From Nocardiopsis xinjiangensis YIM 90004 (GTDB lineage Bacteria; Actinomycetota; Actinomycetes; Streptosporangiales; Streptosporangiaceae), in NCBI RefSeq assembly GCF_000341145.1, contig NZ_ANBE01000045.1:41471-89495 (forward strand): DNA of 48,025 bases. Direction: 5' to 3'. Of the stretch, positions 18,115-26,889 are shown in pieces. Both the position numbers and the translations under genes were made by a program. The notes beneath the pieces were generated by a model. It was not told the DNA's origin. It was given only the letters and a program-made list of their open reading frames with translations, and did no database searches. Position 1 is the first letter of the stretch. Each line of letters starts with the position of its first letter.

Positions 18115-19068
18115 GTGGAGGGCGACCCGATCGCGCGCGGCATCCAGGGACGGGGAGGGGACCAGGCCGTCCCCGAACGGGGAGAGCACCCCCGCGACCC
18201 CGTCACCGGCACCATGGCCGAACGCTTGAGTGTGATCATGGACCGGCCCGTGCGTCGCGCCGCCCTGGCCGGCAGCAGCCACGGCTGGGAGATCACCTAC
18301 GCCGAACTCGACGACGGCACCCGCTTGTTCGTCAAGGCCCTGCCCCGGCGGGCACCCGCAAGCGGGGTGCTCAACGCCGAGGCCCGCGGGCTCACGTGGC
18401 TCGGGCAGGCGTTCGGTTCACCCGCTCTGCGTCCCCTGGCCTGGGACGAACGCATCGTCGTGCTTCCGTGGGTGGTCGAGGACGAACCCACCCCGGCCGC
18501 CGCCGAACGCTTCGGCCGCCAGTTGGCCGGACTCCACCTGAGCGGCGCCGCGCACTACGGCGCCCCGTGGGACGGCTACATCGGTCCGTTGCCCATGGAC
18601 AACACCCCCTCCGGCCACTGGCCCGCCTTCTTCGCCGAGCAGCGGCTGCGCCCCTACCTGCGTCGCGCCCTCGACCAGGGATCCCTCACACCCGCCGACG
18701 GCCGTCTCGTCGAACGCGCCGTCGACTCGGTCGCCGAGCTCGCCGGCCCCACCGAACCACCGGCCCGGGTCCACGGAGACCTGTGGAGCGGCAACGTGCT
18801 CTGGCGCGGCTCGGACGCCGTCCTCATCGATCCGGCCGCCCACGGGGGGCACCGGGAGAGCGACCTGGCGATGCTCTCCCTGTTCGGTCTGCCCTACCTC
18901 GACCGGGCCCGTGACGCCTACAACGAGGTCGCGCCCCTGGCCGAGGGCTGGCGCACCCGCGTCGCCCTGCACCAGCTCCACCCGCTACTGGTGCACGTGT
19001 GCCTGTTCGGCGCCGCCTACCGCACCACCGTCCTGGACGCCGCGCGGACCGCGCTGCGCGGCGGGTGA
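18115..19068 (+). CDS. Fructosamine/ribulosamine 3-kinase family protein
   Basis: A kinase with the APH-like fold that phosphorylates the sugar of glycated lysines so that the adduct decomposes. Motifs: VHGDLWSGNVLW (HGDxxxxN catalytic loop) and IDPAAHGGHRESDLAM (metal-binding DP plus family-specific HRExDLAM). The GTG at 18115 follows the phosphatase stop codon closely and gives 317 residues. An ATG at 18214 would give 284 residues beginning MAERLSVIMDRPVRRA, closer to usual homologue length, but has no RBS. The true start is therefore uncertain; the residues between are low-complexity. It is translationally linked to the LMW phosphatase gene. Confidence 0.9.
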   Translation: MEGDPIARGIQGRGGDQAVPERGEHPRDPVTGTMAERLSVIMDRPVRRAALAGSSHGWEITYAELDDGTRLFVKALPRRAPASGVLNAEARGLTWLGQAFGSPALRPLAWDERIVVLPWVVEDEPTPAAAERFGRQLAGLHLSGAAHYGAPWDGYIGPLPMDNTPSGHWPAFFAEQRLRPYLRRALDQGSLTPADGRLVERAVDSVAELAGPTEPPARVHGDLWSGNVLWRGSDAVLIDPAAHGGHRESDLAMLSLFGLPYLDRARDAYNEVAPLAEGWRTRVALHQLHPLLVHVCLFGAAYRTTVLDAARTALRGG

Positions 19069-19176
19069 ACCCCCGGAGCCGCACAGGACGGAAGAGCCGG
19101 AAGCGACCACCCGGGCGGAGGTGAGGGTGATCACGCTCTGGCCCCACGCGCGTCCACAGGTGGTTGGATTGACGGT

Positions 19177-20244
19177 ATGGAGCACGAACACGACGGTCCC
19201 GACCTGCACGTGGCCCTCATCGGTTACGGCAAGGGCGGAGAGGTCTTCCACGCACCACTGATCGACGCCGTCCCCGGGCTGCGCCTGTCGGCCGTGGTCA
19301 CCGCGGACCCCGAACGGCAGCGGGCGGTGCACGAGCGCTACCCCGGCACCACCGTGTACGCGAGCGTCGCCGACCTGTGGGCCCGCGCCGACCGGTACGA
19401 GATCGCCGTCGTCTCCACCCCCAACGACACCCACGCGCCCCTCGCCCGGGCCGCGATGGAGGCCGGGATGGCCGTGGTCGTGGACAAACCGTTCGCGCTC
19501 ACCCCGGTGCACGCGCGTGAACTCACCGCGATGGCCGAGGAACTCGACCAGGTGCTGACCGTGTACCACAACCGTCGGTGGGACTCCGACTTCCTGACTT
19601 TGTGGAACCTCATCGAGGAGGGCACCCTCGGACAGGTGCACCGGTTCGAGTCGAGGTTCGAGCGCTGGCGTCCGAAGGCCAAGAACACCTGGCGCGAGAC
19701 CGGCGGTGTGGAGAACGGCGCCGGGATCCTCTACGACCTGGGACCGCACCTGATCGACCAGGCCGTGAACCTGTTCGGGCCCGTGGCTACGGTGTACGCG
19801 GAGACCTCGGCGCTGCGCGAGGGCGTGTCCGCCGAGGACGACGTGTTCCTCGCCCTGCAGCACGCCCGCGGGGCCCGGTCCCACCTGTGGGCGAGCGCGC
19901 TCGCGGCCGCGCCCGGGCCCCGGTTCCGAGTTCTGGGCAACTCCGGGGCGTTCGTGGTCCAGGACCTCGACGGCCAGGAGGAGCGCCTCGCCGCGGGGGA
20001 GGACCCGCGCTCCGACGACTGGGGTGTGGTCCCCGAGGAACGGTGGGGCCGTCTGGCCGTCGGTGGCCAGAGCCGCCCCGTGCCCAGCCTCCGGGGCGCC
20101 TACCCCGAGTTCTGGGCCGGGGTTCGCGATGCGGTGGGCGAGGGCGAACCGCTGCCGGTGGACCTGCACGAGGTCGTACACGGACTGGAGGTCGTCGAGG
20201 CCGCCCGCCGCAGTTTCCGCACCGGGGCGGTCGTGGAGCTGTGA
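19177..20244 (+). CDS. Gfo/Idh/MocA family NAD(P)-dependent oxidoreductase
   Basis: A 355-residue sugar- or polyol-type dehydrogenase. The N-terminal Rossmann fold has VALIGYGKGGEVFHAPLI, and VVDKPFAL (D103-K104-P105) is the variant of the EKP catalytic motif. The C-terminal alpha/beta domain contains GAGILYDLGPHLIDQ, with Asp and His at the usual catalytic positions. It resembles the YhhX/Gfo subfamily (HAPLI after the glycine loop). The substrate is unknown. The ATG at 19177 lacks an obvious RBS; TGGATT six bases upstream could be the -10 of a leaderless transcript. The four-carbon sugar kinase gene follows after 201 bp. Confidence 0.9.
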   Translation: MEHEHDGPDLHVALIGYGKGGEVFHAPLIDAVPGLRLSAVVTADPERQRAVHERYPGTTVYASVADLWARADRYEIAVVSTPNDTHAPLARAAMEAGMAVVVDKPFALTPVHARELTAMAEELDQVLTVYHNRRWDSDFLTLWNLIEEGTLGQVHRFESRFERWRPKAKNTWRETGGVENGAGILYDLGPHLIDQAVNLFGPVATVYAETSALREGVSAEDDVFLALQHARGARSHLWASALAAAPGPRFRVLGNSGAFVVQDLDGQEERLAAGEDPRSDDWGVVPEERWGRLAVGGQSRPVPSLRGAYPEFWAGVRDAVGEGEPLPVDLHEVVHGLEVVEAARRSFRTGAVVEL

Positions 20245-20391
20245 CCCACGAGAAACGGACGTGCCCGGCCACGCAGAGGGCCAAGCCTTGGCGCAGGTGC
20301 ACCGTGCGCGTGCTCTGGGACCAGGCCTCTTGTGCGGCCGGGGAAGCCGGTTCTCGGGGCGGACGGCGTCCCCACCTCTCCTTCTTGCGCT

Positions 20392-20397
20392 TATGTT
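20392..20397 (+). promoter_or_regulatory. Possible -10 element TATGTT upstream of the sugar-acid kinase gene
   Basis: TATGTT lies 48 bases before the GTG at 20446 in an otherwise GC-rich gap. No good -35 is visible. Confidence 0.3.
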
Positions 20398-20445
20398 GGA
20401 AGGGGCCCTTTCCTTGGTCCCCGAACATCGAGAAGGAGACGCACC

Positions 20446-21807
20446 GTGGCTCAGGTACTCGTGGTCGCAGACGACCTCACCGGTGCCAACGCCACCGGTG
20501 CCAGGTTCGCCCGCACCGGTATGCGGGTGACCACGGTGACCCCCGAACACGTCAGCAGGGTCTCCGGCGACCACGACGTCGTCGTGGCCAACCTCGACAG
20601 CCGCCACGTGCCCGCCGAACAGGCCTCCGACCTGGTCACCGACGTGGTCGAGGCGGTGTGGCCGGTCGGGCTCGTGGTCAAGCGCACCGACACCACCCTG
20701 CGCGGCAACATCGGGGCCGAGCTGGAGGCCGCCTACGACGCCGTACGTGAGCGCGTGCCCTCGGGCACACGTGTGCGGGTGCTGTTCACACCCGCTTTCC
20801 CCGGCAGCGGGCGCATCACCGAGGACGGCGTGCAGCTGCTCAACGGAGTCCCCCTGGAGAGCACCGACCTCGCGCAGGACCCCCTGTGGCCCATGGGCAC
20901 CAGCGTCGTGCGCGACATCCTCGCCGAACAGACTCCGTTGGCCGTACGGCACGTGCCGGTCCGCCAGGTCACCCGTGCCATGCTCACCGCGGACCTGCTG
21001 TCCGGGGACGAGCCGATCGTGCTGTGCGACGCCGATTCCGAGCAGCACCTGTCCGACATCGCCGAGGCCGCTGCCGCCGCCCACCACGACGACGGGACCG
21101 TGTGGGTCGCCGTCGACCCGGGCCCCACCGGGGCCCTGCTCGCGTACGCGCTGCGTCTGCGCGGACAGGCCGGCACACGCGGACCGCTGCTCGGGGTCTC
21201 CGCCAGCAGCACCGCGCTGACCGCGCGCCAGCTCACCACGGTGGCCCGCACCGGCGCCGTGCGGTTCGTGGACCTGGACGCGACCGCGTTGAGCGACCCC
21301 GACGACGACCACGCCGGCACCGTGGCGAAGGCGCTCACCGACCAGCTGACCTCCTCCGGTTTCCCCGACCTGTGTGTGCTGCGGTCGACCAGCAGCGCCG
21401 AGCAGGTGCGCGCGCTCACAGCACATGACCGCGCCGAGCTGCCCGTGCGCATCGCACGGCTGGTCTCGGAGGTCATCCACGAACTCGCCGACACCGAAGG
21501 GCCCCAGGCGTTGCCCAGCGGCCTGTACCTGACCGGCGGCGACCTGGTGGCGAGCCTGCTCGACGAGCTCGGGGTGCACGCCTTCGACGTGGGCGGAGAG
21601 GTCGTGCCGCTGGCCGTGCACGGTCACCTCAGCGGAGGGCCGCTCGACGGCACACCCGTGGTGACCAAGGGCGGGCTCGTGGGGGACGAGATCACGTTGG
21701 TGGAGTGTCTGGCCAAGCTCAGACGGGCGGTGCAGAGCCGACTGCGCCAGGTGCACTCGGAGGTCTCGGAGCACGTGGTCCCGGTGTTGGGCAAGGACCC
21801 CGCCTGA
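20446..21807 (+). CDS. Four-carbon acid sugar kinase family protein (OtnK/DtnK-like)
   Basis: A 453-residue member of the former DUF1537 family, whose characterised members phosphorylate D-threonate, L-erythronate or 3-oxo-tetronates. The N-terminal domain has VVADDLTGANATGARFA (substrate-binding DDLTG) and VKRTDTTLRGN. The nucleotide-binding C-terminal domain shows LYLTGGDLVASLLDELGV and VVTKGGLVGD. The GTG at 20446 has AGAAGGAGAC 7 bases upstream. Usual partner genes (a PdxA2-like dehydrogenase, an OtnC-type aldolase) are absent here. The substrate remains open; a link with the neighbouring Gfo/Idh/MocA enzyme is possible. Confidence 0.9.
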   Translation: MAQVLVVADDLTGANATGARFARTGMRVTTVTPEHVSRVSGDHDVVVANLDSRHVPAEQASDLVTDVVEAVWPVGLVVKRTDTTLRGNIGAELEAAYDAVRERVPSGTRVRVLFTPAFPGSGRITEDGVQLLNGVPLESTDLAQDPLWPMGTSVVRDILAEQTPLAVRHVPVRQVTRAMLTADLLSGDEPIVLCDADSEQHLSDIAEAAAAAHHDDGTVWVAVDPGPTGALLAYALRLRGQAGTRGPLLGVSASSTALTARQLTTVARTGAVRFVDLDATALSDPDDDHAGTVAKALTDQLTSSGFPDLCVLRSTSSAEQVRALTAHDRAELPVRIARLVSEVIHELADTEGPQALPSGLYLTGGDLVASLLDELGVHAFDVGGEVVPLAVHGHLSGGPLDGTPVVTKGGLVGDEITLVECLAKLRRAVQSRLRQVHSEVSEHVVPVLGKDPA

Positions 21808-21811
21808 GCCG

Positions 21812-21842
21812 GGTCCCGCGCCCGTGCTCCGCGCCCGGGACC
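21812..21842. terminator. Hairpin between convergent sugar kinase and hydrolase genes
   Basis: GGTCCCG at 21812-21818 pairs with CGGGACC at 21836-21842, with further CGC/GCG pairing inside. Confidence 0.45.
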
Positions 21843-21900
21843 GTGCGGTGCGCTCCCACGATCCGTGCGGTTCCGGGCGCGCGGACCCCGTGCCGTGGGA

Positions 21901-22785
21901 TCATGCGGTGGCGTGCTCGTTGGCGAGCTTGCCGACCTGCTCGGACAGGACCCCCGGCATCTCCAACGGCCCCATGTGACCCGCCCCGTCGATCTCCATG
22001 GACAGGATCGCCCCGGGGATCACCGAGGCCATGTGGTTCGCGTGCCACGGCGGGGTCATCTTGTCATCGGTCCCCGCCACGACCACGGTCGGCGCGGTGA
22101 TCCGCGAGGCGCCGCGGTCCACGTCCAGCTCGTTCATCACCGCACCCCAACGGCCGCGCACGATGCTGTTGCACTCGTGCACCATGCGCACGCACAGCTG
22201 CACCATGCGCGGGTCGGCCTTCTTGCCCATGGTGATGTACTTCAGCGCGGCGGTGGTGGCCGGGTTGCGCGGGCCCAGAGGCAGTGGGGCCCGCAGGAAA
22301 CCCCGGGCCGCCAGGCTTCCGGCCGGTCCGGGCAGGGGGAAGACGGTGGAGCGCTGGGGCAGCTCGACCGCCCCGGTGTTGGTCAGCAGCACTGCTCCGG
22401 CCTTGTCGCGGAAGATGTCCCGCTCACCGGAGGCCATGATCGTCATGCCGCCCATGCTGTGCCCGGCCACGACCGCCTTCCGGCCCTCGGGCACGGTCGC
22501 CTCCAGCACCGCGCACAGGTCGTCGGCGAGCTTGTGCGGCCCGTAACCGGCCCTGGTCAGCGGCGGCTGGGAACGGCCGTGTCCGCGCTGGTCGTACAGC
22601 ACCACGCGCAGGTTCGGCTCGAGCTCGCGTACGACCGGGCCCCACGATGCCAGGGAGGTCGCCCAGCAGTGGGAGAGGACCACGGTCGGCCCGTCCTCGG
22701 GGCCGCGCACCTCCACGTGCAGGAGAGTGCCGTCGTCGGAACGGACCTGTAGTTCGCGGGCCGGGCCCACGTGTCGGATCGCCAT
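21901..22785 (-). CDS. Alpha/beta hydrolase (esterase/lactonase-like), last gene of the monooxygenase operon
   Basis: A 294-residue serine hydrolase. The nucleophile is S110 in AGHSMGG, the oxyanion loop is LSHCWATS near residue 40, the acid lies in the AGTDDKMTP region, and the His is in DGAGHMGP near the C-terminus. It ends a minus-strand run behind a Baeyer-Villiger-type monooxygenase, so hydrolysis of the ester or lactone that such an enzyme makes is the natural role. The ATG at 22785 has GAGAGG about 8 bases upstream. The 80-bp gap to DUF4873 holds no terminator that I can see. Confidence 0.88.
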   Translation of the reverse strand: MAIRHVGPARELQVRSDDGTLLHVEVRGPEDGPTVVLSHCWATSLASWGPVVRELEPNLRVVLYDQRGHGRSQPPLTRAGYGPHKLADDLCAVLEATVPEGRKAVVAGHSMGGMTIMASGERDIFRDKAGAVLLTNTGAVELPQRSTVFPLPGPAGSLAARGFLRAPLPLGPRNPATTAALKYITMGKKADPRMVQLCVRMVHECNSIVRGRWGAVMNELDVDRGASRITAPTVVVAGTDDKMTPPWHANHMASVIPGAILSMEIDGAGHMGPLEMPGVLSEQVGKLANEHATA

Positions 22786-22865
22786 CGGGGGTACCTCTCG
22801 CTCGGGGTGAAGAGAAGGGATCCCCCAGGCCGGCGCGTGGCCCGGGGGACGTTCGAGGGGCCTGG

Positions 22866-23207
22866 TCAGTCGTCGAGTTCGACCTCGGGGACCGCGAAGG
22901 GCGGTGTGCCGGCGCCGCTCACGGGGTGGCCGCCCCACAGGTTGGGCGCGTCGAGGGTTCCCGCGCCCTCGTGTCCACCCGGGGTACGGACCAGGACCTC
23001 GCGCACCCCGTTCTCGTAGGCCGCGGTGACCTCGTCGCTGGCGGACAGCCGTCCCTTCCAGCGGTAGTCCCCGGTGAGGGGCGAGAAGTGGCCCGCGATG
23101 TGGGCGCGGACGTCGGCGGTCCCGGCCGTCCCGTCCTGTTCTCCCTGGGACAGGACGACCGTGGCGACGCCCCGGTACTCCTCTTCACCGTCGTCGAAGC
23201 CGCTCAA
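22866..23207 (-). CDS. DUF4873 domain protein
   Basis: A 113-residue soluble protein, beta-rich by appearance, matching DUF4873 (EEYRGVATV at the start, GHFSPLTGDYRWKGRL in the middle, LWGGHPVSGAGTPPF at the end). In other actinobacteria this domain occurs beside or fused to flavin monooxygenases, as here. No catalytic residues are known. The TTG start at 23207 has AAAGGAC 5 bases upstream; the gene lies 13 bp after the monooxygenase stop codon, so co-translation is likely. A substrate-handling or stabilising partner of the monooxygenase is a guess from linkage. Confidence 0.85.
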   Translation of the reverse strand: MSGFDDGEEEYRGVATVVLSQGEQDGTAGTADVRAHIAGHFSPLTGDYRWKGRLSASDEVTAAYENGVREVLVRTPGGHEGAGTLDAPNLWGGHPVSGAGTPPFAVPEVELDD

Positions 23208-23220
23208 GCTGTGTCCTTTC

Positions 23221-24735
23221 TCAGGCCGCGGCGCGTGCGCGGCGGGTACGGGAACGGTCCACCCTGAGGTCGTAGTTGTGGGGATCGAACCACCGGGTGC
23301 GCAGCGCGAAGCTCCAGGTGAAGGTGGGCCACAGGGTGGTGTTGCGGCCCTGCTCGTTCAGGTACCAGCTGTCGCAGCCACCGGAGACCCAGACCGTGCC
23401 CTCCGTGTTCCTGGCGAGCATGTCGTTGTAGCGGCGCTGGGCCTCGGGGCGCACGTCGAGCCGGTCCAGACCGTTGCGGCACAGGTACTTGAGGGCCTGC
23501 ATCGTGTAGCGGATCTGCGCTTCGATCATGAAGACCTGGGACGTGTGCCCCAGGCCGGTGTTGGGGCCGGCGAGCACGAAGGCGTTGGGGAATCCGGCGA
23601 CCGTGGTCCCGCGGTAGGCCTGCACGTCGTCGCCCCAGTGCTCGGACAGCGAGCGCCCGTCGTCGTTGAACATCCGCTCGGCCACGGGCGGGTCGGTGAC
23701 GTGGAACCCGGTGCCGAGGATGATCGTGTCGACCTCGTGCTCGGTCTCCTCACCCGAGGGGTCCCGGGTGACCACGGAGTTGGCGCGCACTTCGACGATG
23801 CCGTCGGTGACCACGTCCACGTTGGGCCGGGCCAGCGCGGGATAGTAGTCGTTGGACATCAGGATGCGCTTGCAGCCGGCGCGGAAGCTGGGGGTGAGCT
23901 TGGCCCGCAGCTCGGGGTCGTCGACGCTGCGGTTGAGATTGGAGCGCCCGAGCGCCTCCACGATCTTGAGGAGCTTGGGGTTCTTGGCGAAACCGAAGAT
24001 GTAGCTCTCGCGGCCCCAGTAGATGCTCTTGCGCGCGACCTGCTGGGCGCCGGGGATGTTCTGGTAGAGCCAGCGTTCGAGCCCGGTGATGTCGCGGTCG
24101 TGGCGGTACATCACCCAGGGGGCCGTGCGCTGGAAGAGCTTGAGCTCGCCGACCCTCGGCTGGATCTCGGGCACGAACTGGATCGCGGAGGCGCCCGTGC
24201 CGATGACGGCGACCTTGCGCCCGGTCAGGTCGTGGTCGTGGTCCCACCGGGCGGAGTGGAACATGGTGCCCTCGAAGGTGTCGATGCCCTTGATGTCGGG
24301 GATCGAGGGGTCGGCGAGGGGACCCGCGCCGGTGACGAGGAACTGCGCGGTGAGGGTGCCGTGCTCGGTCTCGATGCGCCAGCGGTTGTGCTCGGGTTCC
24401 CAGTGCGCCGATTTCACGTCGTGGTCGAAGTACACGTGCTTCGGGATCTCGTACTCGCCGGCCACGCGTTTCATGTAGTCCCAGATCTCGGACCGGCGGG
24501 AGAAGGTGCGGCTCCAGGTCGGGTTGAGGGCGAAGGACCAGGAGTACAGGTGCGAGGGAACGTCGCAGGCCGCACCCGGATAGTCGTTGTCGCGCCAGGT
24601 GCCGCCGAGCTCGTTCGCGCGTTCCAGGACGACGAAGTCGTCGAGGCCGGCCTGTTTGAGCCGGACCGCCATCCCGATCCCGGCGAAACCGGAGCCGATG
24701 ACGGCCACCCGGTGATGAGGGGGTGCTTCGGTCAT
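23221..24735 (-). CDS. Flavin-containing (Baeyer-Villiger-type) monooxygenase
   Basis: A 504-residue FAD- and NADPH-dependent monooxygenase. The FAD motif GSGFAG is at residues 14-19, GGTW near 45, the type I BVMO fingerprint FxGxxxHxxxWD (FEGTMFHSARWD) near residues 153-164, the NADPH motif IGTGASA shortly after, and LGTGF in the C-terminal half. It should insert oxygen beside a ketone to give an ester or lactone, though the fingerprint's final residue (D) is shared with some N- or S-oxidising relatives. The ATG at 24735 has GAAGGGACC upstream. DUF4873 and the hydrolase follow in the same direction. Confidence 0.92.
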   Translation of the reverse strand: MTEAPPHHRVAVIGSGFAGIGMAVRLKQAGLDDFVVLERANELGGTWRDNDYPGAACDVPSHLYSWSFALNPTWSRTFSRRSEIWDYMKRVAGEYEIPKHVYFDHDVKSAHWEPEHNRWRIETEHGTLTAQFLVTGAGPLADPSIPDIKGIDTFEGTMFHSARWDHDHDLTGRKVAVIGTGASAIQFVPEIQPRVGELKLFQRTAPWVMYRHDRDITGLERWLYQNIPGAQQVARKSIYWGRESYIFGFAKNPKLLKIVEALGRSNLNRSVDDPELRAKLTPSFRAGCKRILMSNDYYPALARPNVDVVTDGIVEVRANSVVTRDPSGEETEHEVDTIILGTGFHVTDPPVAERMFNDDGRSLSEHWGDDVQAYRGTTVAGFPNAFVLAGPNTGLGHTSQVFMIEAQIRYTMQALKYLCRNGLDRLDVRPEAQRRYNDMLARNTEGTVWVSGGCDSWYLNEQGRNTTLWPTFTWSFALRTRWFDPHNYDLRVDRSRTRRARAAA

Positions 24736-25035
24736 GTTCAGGTCCCTTCGTGCGAACCGGCCCGGTGCTGCCTCGGGTCGGCAGGTGTGTGGCCCCGGGG
24801 ACGTGGCGCGTTTCGCCCCCGGGGGGAGGGTCCCCGGACGAAAGGCGTGGCGCGTTTCGCCTCCGTCCGGGGGCGTGCCCCCGGGAACGTGGCGCGTACG
24901 TCCCCGGGGAGCGGGCCCACCCCCGGAAGGTGCGGCGCGGTCACTTTCCGGAGGTGGAGTCTGTGGGTGCGGCCCAGGGCCTGTTCGGCGGACACCGGTT
25001 ACCTGCCGCGACGGAAGGCATCCACCGGACAGGTC
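24736..25035. repeat. 300-bp intergenic region with three imperfect direct repeats
   Basis: No gene is seen. ACGTGGCGCGTTTCGCC at 24801-24817 recurs at 24846-24861 (CGTGGCGCGTTTCGCC) and in shortened form at 24887-24898 (ACGTGGCGCGTA). Each copy follows a CCCCGG run, and copies are spaced about 41-45 bp. The block separates the diiron oxygenase gene from the monooxygenase gene inside an otherwise tight minus-strand run. It could hold an internal promoter or a transcript-stability element. Confidence 0.5.
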
Positions 25036-25947
25036 CTAGCCGAGGAGGCCGGCCTTCTTCCAGAAGTACTTGCCGAGGCCGGTGATGGCGTCGGCGGTGT
25101 TGAGGGTGGCCACGACCTTGCGGGCCGCCCAGGTCTTGGTCCCGATCCAGTGCGGGTTCTTCTTGGCGGCCTCGTAGGCCTCCTTGGGGTCGAGCCCGAC
25201 CTGCTCGTAGACCTTGGGGTTGATGAGCCGCGTGGCGGAGTAGTAGGTGATCAGGCCGAGCACGATCTTGCTGTAGGCCTTGTCGATCGGGCCGCGCGCC
25301 TGCCAGTCGCGGTGGAACTCCTCGCGGGCGTAGCGCATGTGGCGGGCTTCTTCGATCACGTGGATGCGGGCGACCGAGCGCACCAGGGGCAGGATCTGTT
25401 CGTCCGGCATCGCCTCGCGCTGGAACTGGTCCAGGACCTCCTCGACGAACAGGGCGCCGGCGAAGATGAGCGGACCGTGCGCGATCGTCTTGAAGAGGCG
25501 GCCCAGCTGGAAGGCGACCGGGTCGATCCGGTGGGTGTGCCAGCCGAGCTTGTCGACCATCTTCGCGAACATCACCGTGTGGCGGCACTCGTCGGCGATC
25601 TCGGTGTACGCGTACTGGACGTGCTGGGTCGAGGGGTCGTTGTGGTAGGCGTGCCGCACCAGCATCTGCATGAGGATGGTCTCGAACCAGATGCCGATGG
25701 TGGCGATGGAGGCCACTTCCAGGCGGGAGAGTTCCTTGCGCTGCTCCTCGGTGAGCCGGTCCCACAGGTGGGTTCCGTACAGCGAGACGCGCTCGGGGCG
25801 GATGCCCCACATGTCGGGGTCGACGGGTGCGTCCCAGTCGATCTCGATCAGCGGATCGTAGGAGGCCTTGGCTGAGCCGCGCAAGAGGCGTTTGGCGATG
25901 TCCTCGCGGTCGGTGGTCTTGGGTCTGGCCGTGATCTCTGCGGTCAT
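25036..25947 (-). CDS. AurF-like diiron oxygenase
   Basis: A 303-residue helical protein of the AurF/para-aminobenzoate N-oxygenase family. Paired carboxylate-histidine motifs mark the diiron site: EIADECRHTVMF (ExxH, about residue 118) and HVIEEARHMRYAREEFH (EExRH, about residue 200), with further Glu residues between (FVEEVLDQ). Family members oxidise aryl amines or hydroxylate lipid-like substrates; the reaction here is unknown. AGGAGGG lies 6 bases before the ATG at 25947. The SDR gene ends 12 bp upstream, so the two are co-transcribed. Confidence 0.85.
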   Translation of the reverse strand: MTAEITARPKTTDREDIAKRLLRGSAKASYDPLIEIDWDAPVDPDMWGIRPERVSLYGTHLWDRLTEEQRKELSRLEVASIATIGIWFETILMQMLVRHAYHNDPSTQHVQYAYTEIADECRHTVMFAKMVDKLGWHTHRIDPVAFQLGRLFKTIAHGPLIFAGALFVEEVLDQFQREAMPDEQILPLVRSVARIHVIEEARHMRYAREEFHRDWQARGPIDKAYSKIVLGLITYYSATRLINPKVYEQVGLDPKEAYEAAKKNPHWIGTKTWAARKVVATLNTADAITGLGKYFWKKAGLLG

Positions 25948-25959
25948 TTCCGTCCCTCC

Positions 25960-26814
25960 TCAGGAGGCGTTCTGCTGGGCGGCCGGGGTGCCGTGGCGTG
26001 TGTGGAGGCCCTGTGCGATCTCCGCGTCGGAGAAGGTTCCGTCGTTGAGGAGCAGGTGCATCTGCAGGGCGACGATGTTCTCGGTGGTGACGGGGAAATG
26101 CCGAGTCAGGTGCAGGGCCGCGGTTCCCAGAGCGGTCGAGGCCACGTCGCGGGGGGCGCGTGCGGCGCCCGCGGCACGGACGACGGCCATGACGGTGTCG
26201 CGTTTCTGTTCGGCGGGGACGAGGCCGTCCAGGGAGGCCCCGGTGGCTCGGGAGCTGTCGTGGATGGGCGTGTCGACGTAGCCGGGGAAGACGGTGGTGA
26301 CGCCGATGTGGGTGCCGTACTCGGCGCGGAGCATGTCGGAGTAGGCGGTGACCGCCCGCTTGGAGACGACGTAGGCGCCGGCGAGGGGGAGCTGGAGGTT
26401 GGCCAGCAGCGACGCGGTGACCACGACCCGGCCCCGGCTCTGCAGCAGCGCGGGCAGGGCGGCGGCGGTGACGCGCCAGGTGCCGAGCAGGTTGACCTCG
26501 ATGGCCTGGCGGGCGTGCGCGTCGGGCATGTGGCCGATGTCCACGGAGGGGCCGACCCCGGCGTAGTTGATCAGCAGGTCGAGCCGGCCGCCGAGCTGTT
26601 CGACGGCCTCGGTGACGGCTTCGCCCACCTGGGTCTGGTCGGTGACGTCGCACCCGATGACGCCTGGACCGGGCTTGTGGTCGATGCCGACCACGTTCAC
26701 GCCGAGGTGCCGGAGGACGTCCACGGTGGCGCTGCCGAAGGCGCCGGAGGCACCGGTGACGATGGCGTTGAGGCCCGGCAGACGGCGCAGGTGGGGCGGC
26801 AAGGGGGTCGTCAT
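25960..26814 (-). CDS. Short-chain dehydrogenase/reductase (SDR), first gene of the operon
   Basis: A 284-residue classical SDR. Cofactor motif TGASGAFG at residues 20-27, INYAG in place of the usual NNAG, a Ser about 13 residues before the catalytic Y-V-V-S-K near residue 148, and FPGYVDTP after it. The Asp following the second strand (GIDHKPG) suggests NAD(H) preference. It should interconvert an alcohol and a ketone or aldehyde. The ATG at 26814 has GGAGGAG upstream. It diverges from the MerR gene across a promoter region carrying the two shared motifs described separately. Confidence 0.92.
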   Translation of the reverse strand: MTTPLPPHLRRLPGLNAIVTGASGAFGSATVDVLRHLGVNVVGIDHKPGPGVIGCDVTDQTQVGEAVTEAVEQLGGRLDLLINYAGVGPSVDIGHMPDAHARQAIEVNLLGTWRVTAAALPALLQSRGRVVVTASLLANLQLPLAGAYVVSKRAVTAYSDMLRAEYGTHIGVTTVFPGYVDTPIHDSSRATGASLDGLVPAEQKRDTVMAVVRAAGAARAPRDVASTALGTAALHLTRHFPVTTENIVALQMHLLLNDGTFSDAEIAQGLHTRHGTPAAQQNAS

Positions 26815-26843
26815 GTGATCTCCTCCACAGTCATTGCCGGAAC

Positions 26844-26863
26844 ATTACAACGAGCATTGTCAC
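26844..26863 (-). promoter_or_regulatory. Candidate MerR operator, copy 1 (SDR promoter)
   Basis: On the minus strand this reads GTGACAAT-GCTCG-TTGTAAT. The same half-sites and 5-base spacer recur at 29990-30009. The site lies 30 bases upstream of the SDR start codon and is part of a larger 10-bp inverted repeat (26843-26852 with 26863-26872, one mismatch). Confidence 0.6.
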
Positions 26864-26889
26864 GTTGCAATGGGACGTCGTCGGATTTT

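Noticed and set aside
24801..24898. CRISPR-like array
   Set aside because: Only three imperfect GC-rich repeats with spacers that are themselves similar, and no cas genes.
24941..26653. Minus-strand 570-codon frame across the diiron oxygenase and SDR genes
   Set aside because: Out-of-frame shadow: Arg/His/Pro-rich, covering two well-supported genes.
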